This document shows positions 35,683-45,200 of a stretch of 47,864 nucleotides of DNA, one piece after another. The translations under genes were made by a program, and so were the position numbers. The notes below the pieces were generated by a model. The model was not told where the DNA came from. It saw nothing but the letters and a program-made list of their open reading frames with translations, and did no database searches. The DNA is from Chlamydiota bacterium (GTDB lineage Bacteria > Chlamydiota > Chlamydiia > Chlamydiales > Parachlamydiaceae), in NCBI GenBank assembly GCA_013287465.1, contig JABDDS010000008.1, positions 1 through 47,864 of the forward strand, given 5' to 3'. Position 1 is the stretch's first letter. Every line of letters starts with the position of its first letter.

Positions 35683-38388
35683 CTATTTTTTTGCAAAAGC
35701 CTCTAAAATTTCTGCCAGTTCCTTCTTATGGGTGGCATGTGATCCTACGGCTGTCGAAGCACTTTGCTCACGGCCAACATAACTCAACTTTATTCCATCT
35801 GGAAGCAATTCAGAAATAAGTGGTCGAATATACCCCCATGCCCCCATATTACTGGGTTCTTCCTGAACCCACAAACACTCTTTTACTTTCTGCTTTTCTA
35901 TAACCGATTTTATCTTTACGGTGTCAAGGGGGTACAGCTGCTCTATACGCACAATCATGCAGTCGTCGATACCCTGCTTTTCCCTTTCGGCGATTAAATC
36001 ATAAAAAACCCTTCCGGTGCAAAAAACGAGACGTCTCACAACTTTTGGTGGGTTAGGATCGAGCAAAACCTCTTGAAATTCCCCTTGTGTAAAATCGGTA
36101 AGAGAACTCACACATTTAGGATGACGCAACAATGCCTTAGGGGTGAATACGATCAATGGCTTACGAGAAGAGGACAATGCCTGACGACGCAACAGATGAA
36201 ATAGCTGCACCGGAGTTGTAGGAATCACAATACGCACATTATCATGTCCAGCTAATGAAAGAAAACGCTCCATCCTAGCAGACGAATGCTCTGGACCTTG
36301 CCCCTCATACCCATGAGGTAAAAATAATGTTAACGCCGATTGCTGCCCCCATTTCTGCTCAGAAGCAACAATAAACTGATCAATAATAATCTGAGCTCCA
36401 TTGCAAAAGTCCCCAAATTGAGCTTCCCAGATCACCAAAGCACCGAGATTAACGGCGCTATATCCAAATTCAAATCCTAAAACGGCATATTCAGAAAGGG
36501 AAGAGTTATAGACATCAAAACGTCCCTGAGAGGGCCTAAGAAAACGCAATGGAACATAACGATTTTCCTTAGCCTGATCAACAAGCGAGGCATGTCGATG
36601 ACTAAACGTCCCTCGGCAAGAGTCCTGCCCAGACAAACGGACATCGATTTTTTCGACCAATAGAGTCGCATAGGCAAGTAATTCACCCATCCCCCAATCA
36701 ATCGGTTTACCATCTTTAACCATTGCCACACGTTCTTTTAGCAATGAAGCAATCTTAGGATGGACTGTCAAATCGGAAGGAAGCGCACACATTTGCTGCC
36801 CTACTTCCTCAAGGGTCTTTAGGGGAACTGCTGTAGTCGGTTTTTGAACCGAAGCTCTATTCTCTTTCTTTTTTTCTTCTTTCTTTTCATTGGAAATTTT
36901 GTTTTTCTGCATAGAAGATTCTAGGAGGGATTTAAACTCTGCCTGCAACGTATCGGCCATTTGTCTTTCAATGTGCCTCTCCCCAATCAAAGTATCCAAA
37001 TACAGCTCTCTAATATTTTTTTTCTTCCTTATAAACTGATATTCTAGAGGCTGTGTGAAAAAGGGTTCATCCCCCTCATTGTGCCCATATTTGCGGTAAC
37101 AATTGAGATCGATAAAAACATCGCAATGAAACTTCTGCCTTAAAGCAATGGCCAACTTAACGGCATAAACACAGCCTTCAGGGTCTTCAGCATTGACATG
37201 AAACACCGGAGCTTCAAAAGCACGCGCAATGTCAGTGCAATAACGAGTCGACCGACTATCTTTTGGCAGCGTGGTAAAGGCTATCTGGTTGTTAATGACG
37301 ATGTGAATCGTCCCCCCTGTAGAATATCCCTCCAAACGGGAAAGCTGCAATGTTTCATAGACAATGCCTTGGCCAGATAAAGCTCCGTCTCCATGAATGA
37401 GAATAGGGATGATTTTCTCCTGCTTATCATCATTGCAAAGAATCTGACGTGCTTTAACCTCCCCTTCAACAACTCCATCAACGGCTTCAAGATGACTTGG
37501 ATTAGGCGTCAATGTGACCTTCACACGTTTTCCAGGTTTAATTTCTACCTCAGAATAAAAACCTTTGTGGTACTTCACGTCCCCTGTTCCCTCTGAAGAA
37601 GTAGATACATATCCCTCGTCAAACTCAGAAAAAACATCGGCATATGACTTATTGAAAATATTACACAAGACATTGAGACGCCCTCTATGGGCCATCCCAA
37701 TAAAATACTCTTCGGCACCACAGGCTGTCCCCTCTTCCAATAGTGTAGCCAACATGGGTATTAAAGTTTCAGCACCCTCGAGGGAAAAACGCTTTTGTCC
37801 GACGTATTTGGTATGAAGAAAAGACTCAAACACTTCAGATTTATTTAAATATTCTAAAATTTTTCGTTTTTGATCAACTGTAAAGTTATTTTTAAAGTGG
37901 TTAGATTCAATCCGTTGCTGCAACCATTTCTCCATGACAGGATTTTCGAGTCCCATGTATTCAATCCCTATCTTATCGCAATAGGTTGCTTTTAATGCAT
38001 CGACAATGGCTACCAAGGGAGCCTCTTGTTCCTTCAAAAACCCATGGGTAGGGAAGTTACGTGAAAGATCGAGACGATTAAATCCCAAATGCTCTAAACT
38101 CAATTCATTAGGTTCCGAAATGGGAGATGTAGAAAGAGGATTCGTCTTGGCACAAAGATGACCGTACATGCGGTAAGCTTCTATCAGGTTACATAGGCGC
38201 CAAGCATCACAAGAAGTTTCTGATTCGGGAGAGCTTGTTGTAATAGACTCAGGAACACTATCTAACGCACCAAAGATTTTTCTCCACGAAGCATCGACAG
38301 AGGTAGGATCCTGAAGATAACGAGCATACATTTCCTCAAAAAGACTAGGATTTTGACAGCCGCTATCGATCAGATCTTCCGATTTCAT
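35683..38388 (-). CDS. sucA: 2-oxoglutarate dehydrogenase E1
   Basis: Thiamine-diphosphate enzyme that decarboxylates 2-oxoglutarate in the TCA cycle. About 901 residues from ATG 38388; an in-frame GTG at 38400 is an alternative that adds four residues. Visible: N-terminal SLFEEMYARYLQDPTSVDASW, MAHRGRLNVL, the ThDP-binding HGDGALSGQGIVYETL, KYGHNEGDEP, and C-terminal transketolase-like QFGDFCNGAQ and PHGYEGQGPEHSSAR. A Lys/Glu-rich run (EKKEEKKKENR) interrupts the region after residue 495. First gene of sucA-sucB(-lpdA). Confidence 0.97.
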   Translation of the reverse strand: MKSEDLIDSGCQNPSLFEEMYARYLQDPTSVDASWRKIFGALDSVPESITTSSPESETSCDAWRLCNLIEAYRMYGHLCAKTNPLSTSPISEPNELSLEHLGFNRLDLSRNFPTHGFLKEQEAPLVAIVDALKATYCDKIGIEYMGLENPVMEKWLQQRIESNHFKNNFTVDQKRKILEYLNKSEVFESFLHTKYVGQKRFSLEGAETLIPMLATLLEEGTACGAEEYFIGMAHRGRLNVLCNIFNKSYADVFSEFDEGYVSTSSEGTGDVKYHKGFYSEVEIKPGKRVKVTLTPNPSHLEAVDGVVEGEVKARQILCNDDKQEKIIPILIHGDGALSGQGIVYETLQLSRLEGYSTGGTIHIVINNQIAFTTLPKDSRSTRYCTDIARAFEAPVFHVNAEDPEGCVYAVKLAIALRQKFHCDVFIDLNCYRKYGHNEGDEPFFTQPLEYQFIRKKKNIRELYLDTLIGERHIERQMADTLQAEFKSLLESSMQKNKISNEKKEEKKKENRASVQKPTTAVPLKTLEEVGQQMCALPSDLTVHPKIASLLKERVAMVKDGKPIDWGMGELLAYATLLVEKIDVRLSGQDSCRGTFSHRHASLVDQAKENRYVPLRFLRPSQGRFDVYNSSLSEYAVLGFEFGYSAVNLGALVIWEAQFGDFCNGAQIIIDQFIVASEQKWGQQSALTLFLPHGYEGQGPEHSSARMERFLSLAGHDNVRIVIPTTPVQLFHLLRRQALSSSRKPLIVFTPKALLRHPKCVSSLTDFTQGEFQEVLLDPNPPKVVRRLVFCTGRVFYDLIAEREKQGIDDCMIVRIEQLYPLDTVKIKSVIEKQKVKECLWVQEEPSNMGAWGYIRPLISELLPDGIKLSYVGREQSASTAVGSHATHKKELAEILEAFAKK

Positions 38389-38412
38389 AAACACATCCAC
38401 AAAATACGTAAC

Positions 38413-38441
38413 GTTATATTACTTACTCATAGTCTTTTGAA
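38413..38441 (-). promoter_or_regulatory. Candidate promoter of the suc operon
   Basis: On the - strand TTCAAA (38441-38436) is followed after 17 nt by TATAAC (38418-38413), about 25 nt before the sucA start. The -35 matches the vegetative consensus at 4 of 6 positions. Weak evidence, but the spacing is right. Confidence 0.35.
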
Positions 38442-38530
38442 TTAATAAAATCCAGTGTTTTTTTGACAGGGAAAAAGCACCAAAGAAGCAATTGCATAAG
38501 TGAAAAATAAACATTTTAGATAACGATATT

Positions 38531-38630
38531 TTGCTACGCGAAGCGTTTGGAGTGCGAAAGCCCCCTTTCGCTTTATCTTAAACGACAAAGCGAAAGAGGA
38601 CTTTCGCACTCCAAACGCTTCGCGTAGCAA
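38531..38630. repeat. Palindromic repeat family, copy 3 (complete)
   Basis: 100 bp, ends TTGCTACGCG and CGCGTAGCAA, arms near-perfect around a loop of about 14 bp. Best-preserved copy of the family at 21920 and 34372. It lies about 140 bp upstream of sucA, beyond the candidate promoter. Confidence 0.93.
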
Positions 38631-38726
38631 TAGAAAATTGTTAAAACGTGGTTTACCTAGCGCATTTTATCAATTTACACCTTTAATTGCTCCCTAAAGG
38701 ACCTTAAAAAACGCGAATTTTTGGTG

Positions 38727-38792
38727 AGTTATCTTTAGTTATTGGTAGTTATAGCAGGTTTTTGCTATAACTATATATAACTTCAGATAACT
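38727..38792. repeat. AT-rich nested hairpin upstream of the His/Cys protein
   Basis: AGTTATAGCA (38747-38756) pairs with TGCTATAACT (38763-38772), and AGTTATCT (38727-38734) with AGATAACT (38785-38792). The segment repeats AGTTAT/ATAACT several times. It lies in the 610-bp gap between sucA and the gene at 38999; apart from copy 3 and this hairpin that gap holds nothing I can name. Confidence 0.7.
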
Positions 38793-38998
38793 AGTTAGGA
38801 ATCAAAAATGGCCCCACTCAAAGCCCCCTACTAGCCCTGGCAGCTGGCGCAGGAAAATCATCAAAACAACTTTTTAATTACACACCTGATCATTTTCGGA
38901 CAATTTTTCGCTTGCATTTTAAATAATATTTGTTATAGAATCACTTCAAAATAAAATAATTATATCTTTATAAAAATTTATCGATACAAAAAGTAAAA

Positions 38999-40009
38999 AT
39001 GAACGCACTAAATAATTTTAAAAACAGTTTATCGGCTGGTGCACAAGGAATTCAAGATTTATATCAATACCGCCCTCCTAACTATGACATTGCATGTGGA
39101 ATATGTCGAATAGGTGCAATTTATTCAATAAATGCATTAATGCTTATCGCTGGTGAATCTCGAGTACTTCCTCATCTAATTCCTCTAATAATATCGACTG
39201 GGGTTGCCATGCTAGAAATCCCCAGTTTAATACGGTCGAGTAGGTTAAATAAAATTGCTGATGATCAAAGTAAAAAAGACGTTGTATTAATATGTAGAGC
39301 CACATCTGATTTAACTGGAGGGGCGAATAAACTATCTAGCAAAGAATTTGAAATTTTTAAAAAATTAGCACAGACCTGCTCAATCGTTTCAAAGCAAGTC
39401 GATACTGTTGCAGATATTAACAATGCAATTGATAAGATTCATCGACAAGGTAAAAAGATTAAAACATTGTATTTTAAAATGCACGGATGCCCATATGCAA
39501 TTGCACCAGGCAAAGAACACATCGTTACCGTAGAGGATGATAAAATACAAAATGTTTGCGTAGATAAAATTTCGTTTGAAAAATTAGACCCTGAAGCAGA
39601 TATCATTTTAATGGCATGTAACGTCGGTAAAGATGTTCCAATTGGTCGTTTAAATATCGCAGACTACTTCCAACTTTGTGCAGGACCACATAGACGAGTA
39701 TCTGCCCCGAAGGCTGCAATAGCGAGTAATGGAATCAATCAAATAGTAAATCCAAACAGCAAATTCGATTACCGCTTTAAGGATTTGTCAGGAAACGATA
39801 TTACTAGCGACATATCCTACCCAAAGGTAGTGGAAAAGAGAAGGAAAAATAGAGATTATATAAAACAAATTTCTCTATCTACACCTCCAAGTTCCTTTTC
39901 ATGCATCGATAGAATCCGCCTCATTTTAGAAGTTTATCGAGAATCGATGCCACCTATAGTTCTAAATCCCTATTCATTGGTAAATAATATTCGCTCTATT
40001 TTCATATAG
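38999..40009 (+). CDS. Membrane-anchored protein with clan CD-like His/Cys signature
   Basis: 336 residues, not recognised as a named family. A pair of hydrophobic segments near 34-52 and 56-78 forms a bilobed hairpin like that of chlamydial inclusion-membrane proteins. After it, LYFKMHGCPYAI has His162-Gly, and ADIILMACNVGKD has Cys207 in a hydrophobic-strand context. This HG ... ADIIL-x-x-C order resembles clan CD cysteine peptidases and the related DUF4347 domain (HG-x, then ADILLYGCN). Residues beyond 240 have no motif. No clear ribosome site precedes ATG 38999. If right, it is a host-facing protease-like effector; a non-catalytic relative is equally possible. It stands alone on the + strand. 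Confidence 0.7.
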   Translation: MNALNNFKNSLSAGAQGIQDLYQYRPPNYDIACGICRIGAIYSINALMLIAGESRVLPHLIPLIISTGVAMLEIPSLIRSSRLNKIADDQSKKDVVLICRATSDLTGGANKLSSKEFEIFKKLAQTCSIVSKQVDTVADINNAIDKIHRQGKKIKTLYFKMHGCPYAIAPGKEHIVTVEDDKIQNVCVDKISFEKLDPEADIILMACNVGKDVPIGRLNIADYFQLCAGPHRRVSAPKAAIASNGINQIVNPNSKFDYRFKDLSGNDITSDISYPKVVEKRRKNRDYIKQISLSTPPSSFSCIDRIRLILEVYRESMPPIVLNPYSLVNNIRSIFI

Positions 40010-40072
40010 AGTCATTCTTGCTGTGATTTCTTCCGAGTCCGACCCGACATTCTAACATCAGAGCACAGAAAA

Positions 40073-40440
40073 TTAGAAAATTTCAACGCGAATGTTGCGG
40101 CATGAAAGCAAGATATCAGAAAATTTCAACGCAAAGGCGCAAAGCCTTCGGTTCTTTCAATGTTTAGTATGTCATAAAATGATTGCTTCGCAAGCTCAGC
40201 AATCAATATCTTCTTCTAAGTGGGGCCCCAGGGGCCCCACTTAGAAGAAATGTATTTTTTAAGGTCCGAGCTTGCGAGGAGCTTAAAAAGTTCGATACAT
40301 CAACTCAGGCAGCCGAAGGCTTTGCGCCTTAGCGTCTTTGCGCCTTTGCGTTAAATTTTCCGGTATCTCACTTTCATGCCGCACAGTGTTTGCGTTAAGT
40401 TTTCCGGTATCTCGCTTTCAGGCTGCAACTTCTCATGCTG
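40073..40440. repeat. Compound inverted/direct repeat region between convergent genes
   Basis: The left arm (40073-40151) and right arm (40313-40435) are inverted copies of a ~42-bp unit with TTGCGTT-AAATTTT-C-GATATC-CTTTCATGCCGC character; the right arm holds two tandem units and the left one and a part. The centre holds the palindrome at 40211-40249, and between them a degenerate GCTTGCGA pairing. The 480-bp gap separates the His/Cys protein (+) and recJ (-). No coding potential seen. Confidence 0.85.
40211..40249. terminator. Perfect 39-bp palindrome, likely two-way terminator
   Basis: Arms of 19 bp around one central A: TTCTTCTAAGTGGGGCCCC and its exact complement, with GGGGCCCC at the tip. 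TTTTTT follows at ~40255-40260. Located between convergent genes, so it can end both transcripts; it is also the core of the compound repeat. Confidence 0.75.
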
Positions 40441-40488
40441 CAACACCCGCATTAAACGCTCTTATGCCTAGATTTCGAACTGATTTGT

Positions 40489-42228
40489 CTAATTAACGAC
40501 GATGAAATCGCGGATCATCAGCTGAATGCTCTGACCTTGGAAATTATTGATTTGTGGAGTAAAAGCAACGCGCAAAAGAAGGTTGTTTTTACGAAGCATT
40601 GGACTGCTAGAAGCTCTGCCAAAAGCAATCCCCTCAAGCATCCTCTCTTGCTGCTCCAGGTAGAGCTTAAGATGTGTTTTGCCTGTTACTTTTGGCGGCC
40701 ATGCCTGTTTAGCTTCACAATACAGCACTGGCTGTGGATTCTCATTGCCAAATGGTTCCAAAAGCTTCATCGATTCCATAAAATCAAACGTGAGATCTTG
40801 GAAATTGACTTCAGCGTCGAGATAGAGCTTTGATTTTACATCAACGGCCTGGAGTTTTAAATCAGCGGCTTCGATAAAACGTCTTCTAAACTCTTCGATA
40901 TTGGTCTCTTTAATCGTAAAACCTGCAGCAAAATCATGCCCTCCAAAATTCACCAATAAATCGGAGCTCTCCTTTAACACATCAAGCAAAGGAAACTCAG
41001 GAATCGAACGCAATGATCCTTTGCCAAACTCTTTATCGAGTGCAATCACAATGGTAGGGCGATTGTAGGCCTTAGAAAGACGGGTAGAAAGAATTGCAAT
41101 AATACCTGGGTGCCATTTGTCGGACTGAATAATAATCGCTTTCTCTTTCAATATCTCAGGATTCAAAGTAAGGATATGCTCCATTTCTGCCGACATCGTA
41201 CGCTCTATCTTTTGTCTCTCAATATTATTGAGGTCTAGCTCTTGCGCCATATTTTCAGCCATTTGAGCATTGCGAATCAGCAGTACTTCAACGCCCTTCT
41301 GAGGATCATCAATCCTTCCTAAGCTATTCAAGCGAGGTGCTATTTTCGTCGCTACTGTAAACGTAGAAAGAGCATTGAGATCAACTCCACAAACACTAAT
41401 GAGTTTTGCCAGTCCAATTCTCCTAGTCTTTCGCAATTGGCGAATGCCATAACGAACAAGAATGCGATTTTCCCCCGTCAGAGCTCCCATATCAGAAATC
41501 GTTCCGAGGGCCACTAAGTCGAGATACTTTTTTAAATCAACTTTTTTAATTGAAATGCGTCCTTCAGAAACCAACTGGTTAGTAATTCCATGGGCCAATT
41601 TAAATGCAACTCCAACACCTGTTAAATCGCGGTTGGGATAAGGATTATTAAAAAGTTTTGGGTTTAAAGTGGCAACGCAATGGGGTATTTTATCGGTGGG
41701 CTCATGGTGATCGGTAATAATGACATCAATATTCCGCTCTGCCACTTTGGCGATTTCCGTTGCTGCAGTGATTCCGCAGTCGACTGTAATTAAGAGTTTA
41801 CACTCATTCTTGATGGCATATTCCAATGCCTCGACAATAAGGTTTTGTCGCGATGATTCCCTTTTAGAAATATAGAAAAATACGTTGGCGCCAAGACTCT
41901 GCAAAAACTCTGTCAACAGGGCTGTCCCGGTCATTCCATCAACATCATTATCGCCGTAGACAAGAATGTTTTCTGAGTCCTTAATGGCCTTACACACGCG
42001 ATCGACAGCTTCAGGCATCTCAGCCATAAGAAAAGGATCATGCAAGTCGGGAAGCTTTGCATACAAATAATTGTGAATATCGCTTAAAGAGGTAAAACCA
42101 CGAGAAACCAAAATCTGAGCAATAACAGGATGGATCTTAAATTCTTTGATAATGCTTTCTTTTAGTTTGGGGTCTACCTTAGGGTAGACCCACAAAGACT
42201 CTTCATTCACATGGTGCCAAGAGAGCAT
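40489..42228 (-). CDS. recJ: Single-stranded-DNA exonuclease RecJ
   Basis: 5'-3' exonuclease in recombination and mismatch repair. 579 residues. DHH-family motifs: DNDVDG (93-98), VDCG with Asp150, DHH (173-175), and the DHHA1-type GGHDFAAGF further on; a C-terminal OB-like region follows. Start ATG 42228 overlaps the last base of the secDF stop (TAATG), so translation is probably coupled. The secDF-recJ pairing matches the order I recall from Chlamydia (CT448/CT447). Confidence 0.96.
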   Translation of the reverse strand: MLSWHHVNEESLWVYPKVDPKLKESIIKEFKIHPVIAQILVSRGFTSLSDIHNYLYAKLPDLHDPFLMAEMPEAVDRVCKAIKDSENILVYGDNDVDGMTGTALLTEFLQSLGANVFFYISKRESSRQNLIVEALEYAIKNECKLLITVDCGITAATEIAKVAERNIDVIITDHHEPTDKIPHCVATLNPKLFNNPYPNRDLTGVGVAFKLAHGITNQLVSEGRISIKKVDLKKYLDLVALGTISDMGALTGENRILVRYGIRQLRKTRRIGLAKLISVCGVDLNALSTFTVATKIAPRLNSLGRIDDPQKGVEVLLIRNAQMAENMAQELDLNNIERQKIERTMSAEMEHILTLNPEILKEKAIIIQSDKWHPGIIAILSTRLSKAYNRPTIVIALDKEFGKGSLRSIPEFPLLDVLKESSDLLVNFGGHDFAAGFTIKETNIEEFRRRFIEAADLKLQAVDVKSKLYLDAEVNFQDLTFDFMESMKLLEPFGNENPQPVLYCEAKQAWPPKVTGKTHLKLYLEQQERMLEGIAFGRASSSPMLRKNNLLLRVAFTPQINNFQGQSIQLMIRDFIVVN

Positions 42229-45200
42229 TATATTTCCTTTTTAGAGAGAGCAGCTTCTTCTTTTTTCATTTCACGGTTATGGAAATAAAGCATCACAGGG
42301 GATGCGATAAACAAGGAAGAAAACGTTCCTACAAGGACTCCGATGGTCATCACTAGGGAGAAGGCAAAAATCGTCTTCCCTCCAAGGAACACAAGAGCAA
42401 GCAACACGAGGAGTGTTGTTCCAGAAGTCATTAACGTACGACTCAACGTCGTATTTAAAGCTCCATTAATGATCTCGATAAATGGCATTCTACGATGCAA
42501 TTTTCGATCTTCACGGATCCTATCAAAGACAATGATTGTGTCATTGAGGGAGTATCCGATAATCGTCATGATGGCCCCGATAACCTGAAGATCGATTTGT
42601 ACTGCAAAGCCCAATCGATGGAACATTGCCATCACACCAAGGGTAATGATGACATCGTGGATCAATCCTACAACAGCTCCTAATGCATAAGTAAACTCAA
42701 AGCGAAGTGTAATGTAGAACAAAATACTTGCTAAAGCAATCGCCAAGGCGATAAGCGCATTGTCACGCATTGTCTCTGAAAGCTGACCACTCATGATTGT
42801 CCAATCTTTATCCAACACGTTCAACTGTGCTTTTTGAATGGTCAAACCACCATCCTGCAAGGCGTTTACGACCCAACTTAGACGCGGGTTTTCCTGATAA
42901 GAATAAACAATAGCACTTTCCGTCATTGACTCAGGAAGATTGTGGAACGGATGCCCCAACTCCTCCATGCTCATACCAAATTGAAGACGCAATTGATTAG
43001 GACGGCTTAGCTCACGTACTTGAATATCACCTGTCGTTGCTCCTTTAGCGAGCAGAGCATCGGTAGCGAGTTCTCTGTAATTAGAAACTCCTGCCTTATC
43101 TTCCACATCGACAACAAGAGAGTACCCTCCTGTGAAGTCCATTCCCAACATTGTGTTACGCTGAGACACGAACAAGAAGGAACCTGCAATCATGATAACA
43201 ACTGAAATAATGACAGCTTTCTTTGTTTGTGCCATGAAATCAAAACTTGTATGTCCAACAAACTGTGCCATGTCCAATCTCTTATGGGTTGGATTCTGCA
43301 CCCAGCCAGCAAAGAAATAACGAGTCATGAACAACGATGTAAACATCGAAGAGACGATACCAACAATCAGTGAAACGGCAAAACCTTTGATTGGTCCTGA
43401 GTCGAACTGAATCAAAATCAACGCAGCAATAATCGTCGTGATATTTGAATCGACAATCGCACTAAATGCCTTGCGGTAACCGGCCTGAATTGCCGATGCA
43501 ATCCTTCCAGAAATGGCAAATTCTTCTCTGATTCTTTCAAAGACAAGAACGTTTGCATCGACGGCCATTCCAATGGTCAATACGATACCTGCAATTGTAG
43601 GCAAGCTAAGAGCGGCACCAAGATTTTGCAATACTCCCCACATAATGAGGATGTTGAGTAAAACGGCACATGAGGCAACAACGCCAGCAAACCGGTAATA
43701 ACCAACCATCGCGATAACGACGAGCAAGACGGCAACAACGGAAGCGGCAATCCCCTTAAAACGCTCTTCATGACCGAGTTCAGCACTGACATTTTGCTCT
43801 GACAAAATTTTCGGCGTAAAGCTCAACGATCCTGCTTTTAAATCAGCAACAAGTTGATTGATTTCTCTTTGTGAGAAACGACCACTAATCGTTCCACCGT
43901 CGCGCAATGCTGCTCTCAATGCAGGCTTACTAATCACAGAGCCATTGAGAATCACAGCCATACGCCATCCACGTCCATTTGTATACGCATCTTTAGCTGT
44001 ACCGGCAATTTTATCTTCAGCAAATTGCGATGTCCATGCATAAAAGTCATCTCTCGGACTTCCACTGTCACTTGCTTGAGATCCTTCATAAGAGCCTTTC
44101 ACAGCAAAAGAAAGAACATTCCCTTCGGAAGGATCATAACCAGCCATAATATTGGTAAGACTAGAACCTTCTAAGGCATAATTATGGAAAACAAATGTCA
44201 ACGGATGAGACTGTCCTTCCCACTCCATGAAATCATCACCGCGCATCATGCTAACAGCTGACAATGTATCATCAAAAGAAGAAGAGACGTTGCTGTTTTT
44301 AGGGTTAGCTAAACGGAGTCCATTATCCCACAGTATTTTAGAGGCATCGCTGCGTGGACGGGTCTCTTGTCCCTCAATGGAATCTGCACCAAGATGCTGC
44401 CAAGCAATCTCATTGATACTTTCTATATCCTTGCGGTTAGTGACGACAGCTTCATTCCACACATTCTGAAGGAACTGGTTGACAGAGTCTTTAAGCAATG
44501 GATTTGTCGGAGTGAACTTTTCGTTGACGATATGGAAGTACATCGCCGAGGCTTTAATAAGCTCCGCTGCAGATAGCGCTTGAGAACCTGGAAACTCCAA
44601 GATAATATTATTGTTTTCTATGCGGATACTGCGCTCTGAAACACCCATCTTATTGATACGAGTATAGAGCTCATTGACAGCTTGTTTAAGGTCGTCGGGA
44701 TCCGTAACAACGCGGTTGTTATGGTCTCTAAGACCAATGCGCACTGTCTTTCCTCCGGAAAGATCCAAGCCCCACTTCAGAATCTTGCGATCATCACCGC
44801 GAAAATACTTCACAAAACTCAACTTAAAGTTTTCCCAGTAGACATTTTTTGTTGGAGCAGGAACGAGATACTTACTTGTCGCGTTGAGATCGACTTGAGC
44901 AGAGTTGTATTCCTCTCTCCATTTTAGGAGATCTTCTTGAATTCGATCTTCAATTTTATTCGTTGCGAGAATGCGTTGCTCCACATCTGTGAAATCGAGC
45001 ACTCCATAACGTTTGCTTCCTTTCACAACAAAATTTTCACGTGTGGCTTTTAAAACATTGCCATAGTAATCGCTAAGCTCAAAAACATAGTCCTTGCTAA
45101 ATTGACTACCCAACCCAAAAGAAGCTCCTGAATAACCAATAAAACCACTTTGCTGCAATAGGCTTGTCAATTGAGTGATGTCTTTCTGAAATAGTTGGCT

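Noticed and set aside
40211-40249. Insertion-sequence end
   Set aside because: No transposase or matching far end; better explained as terminator within a compound repeat.
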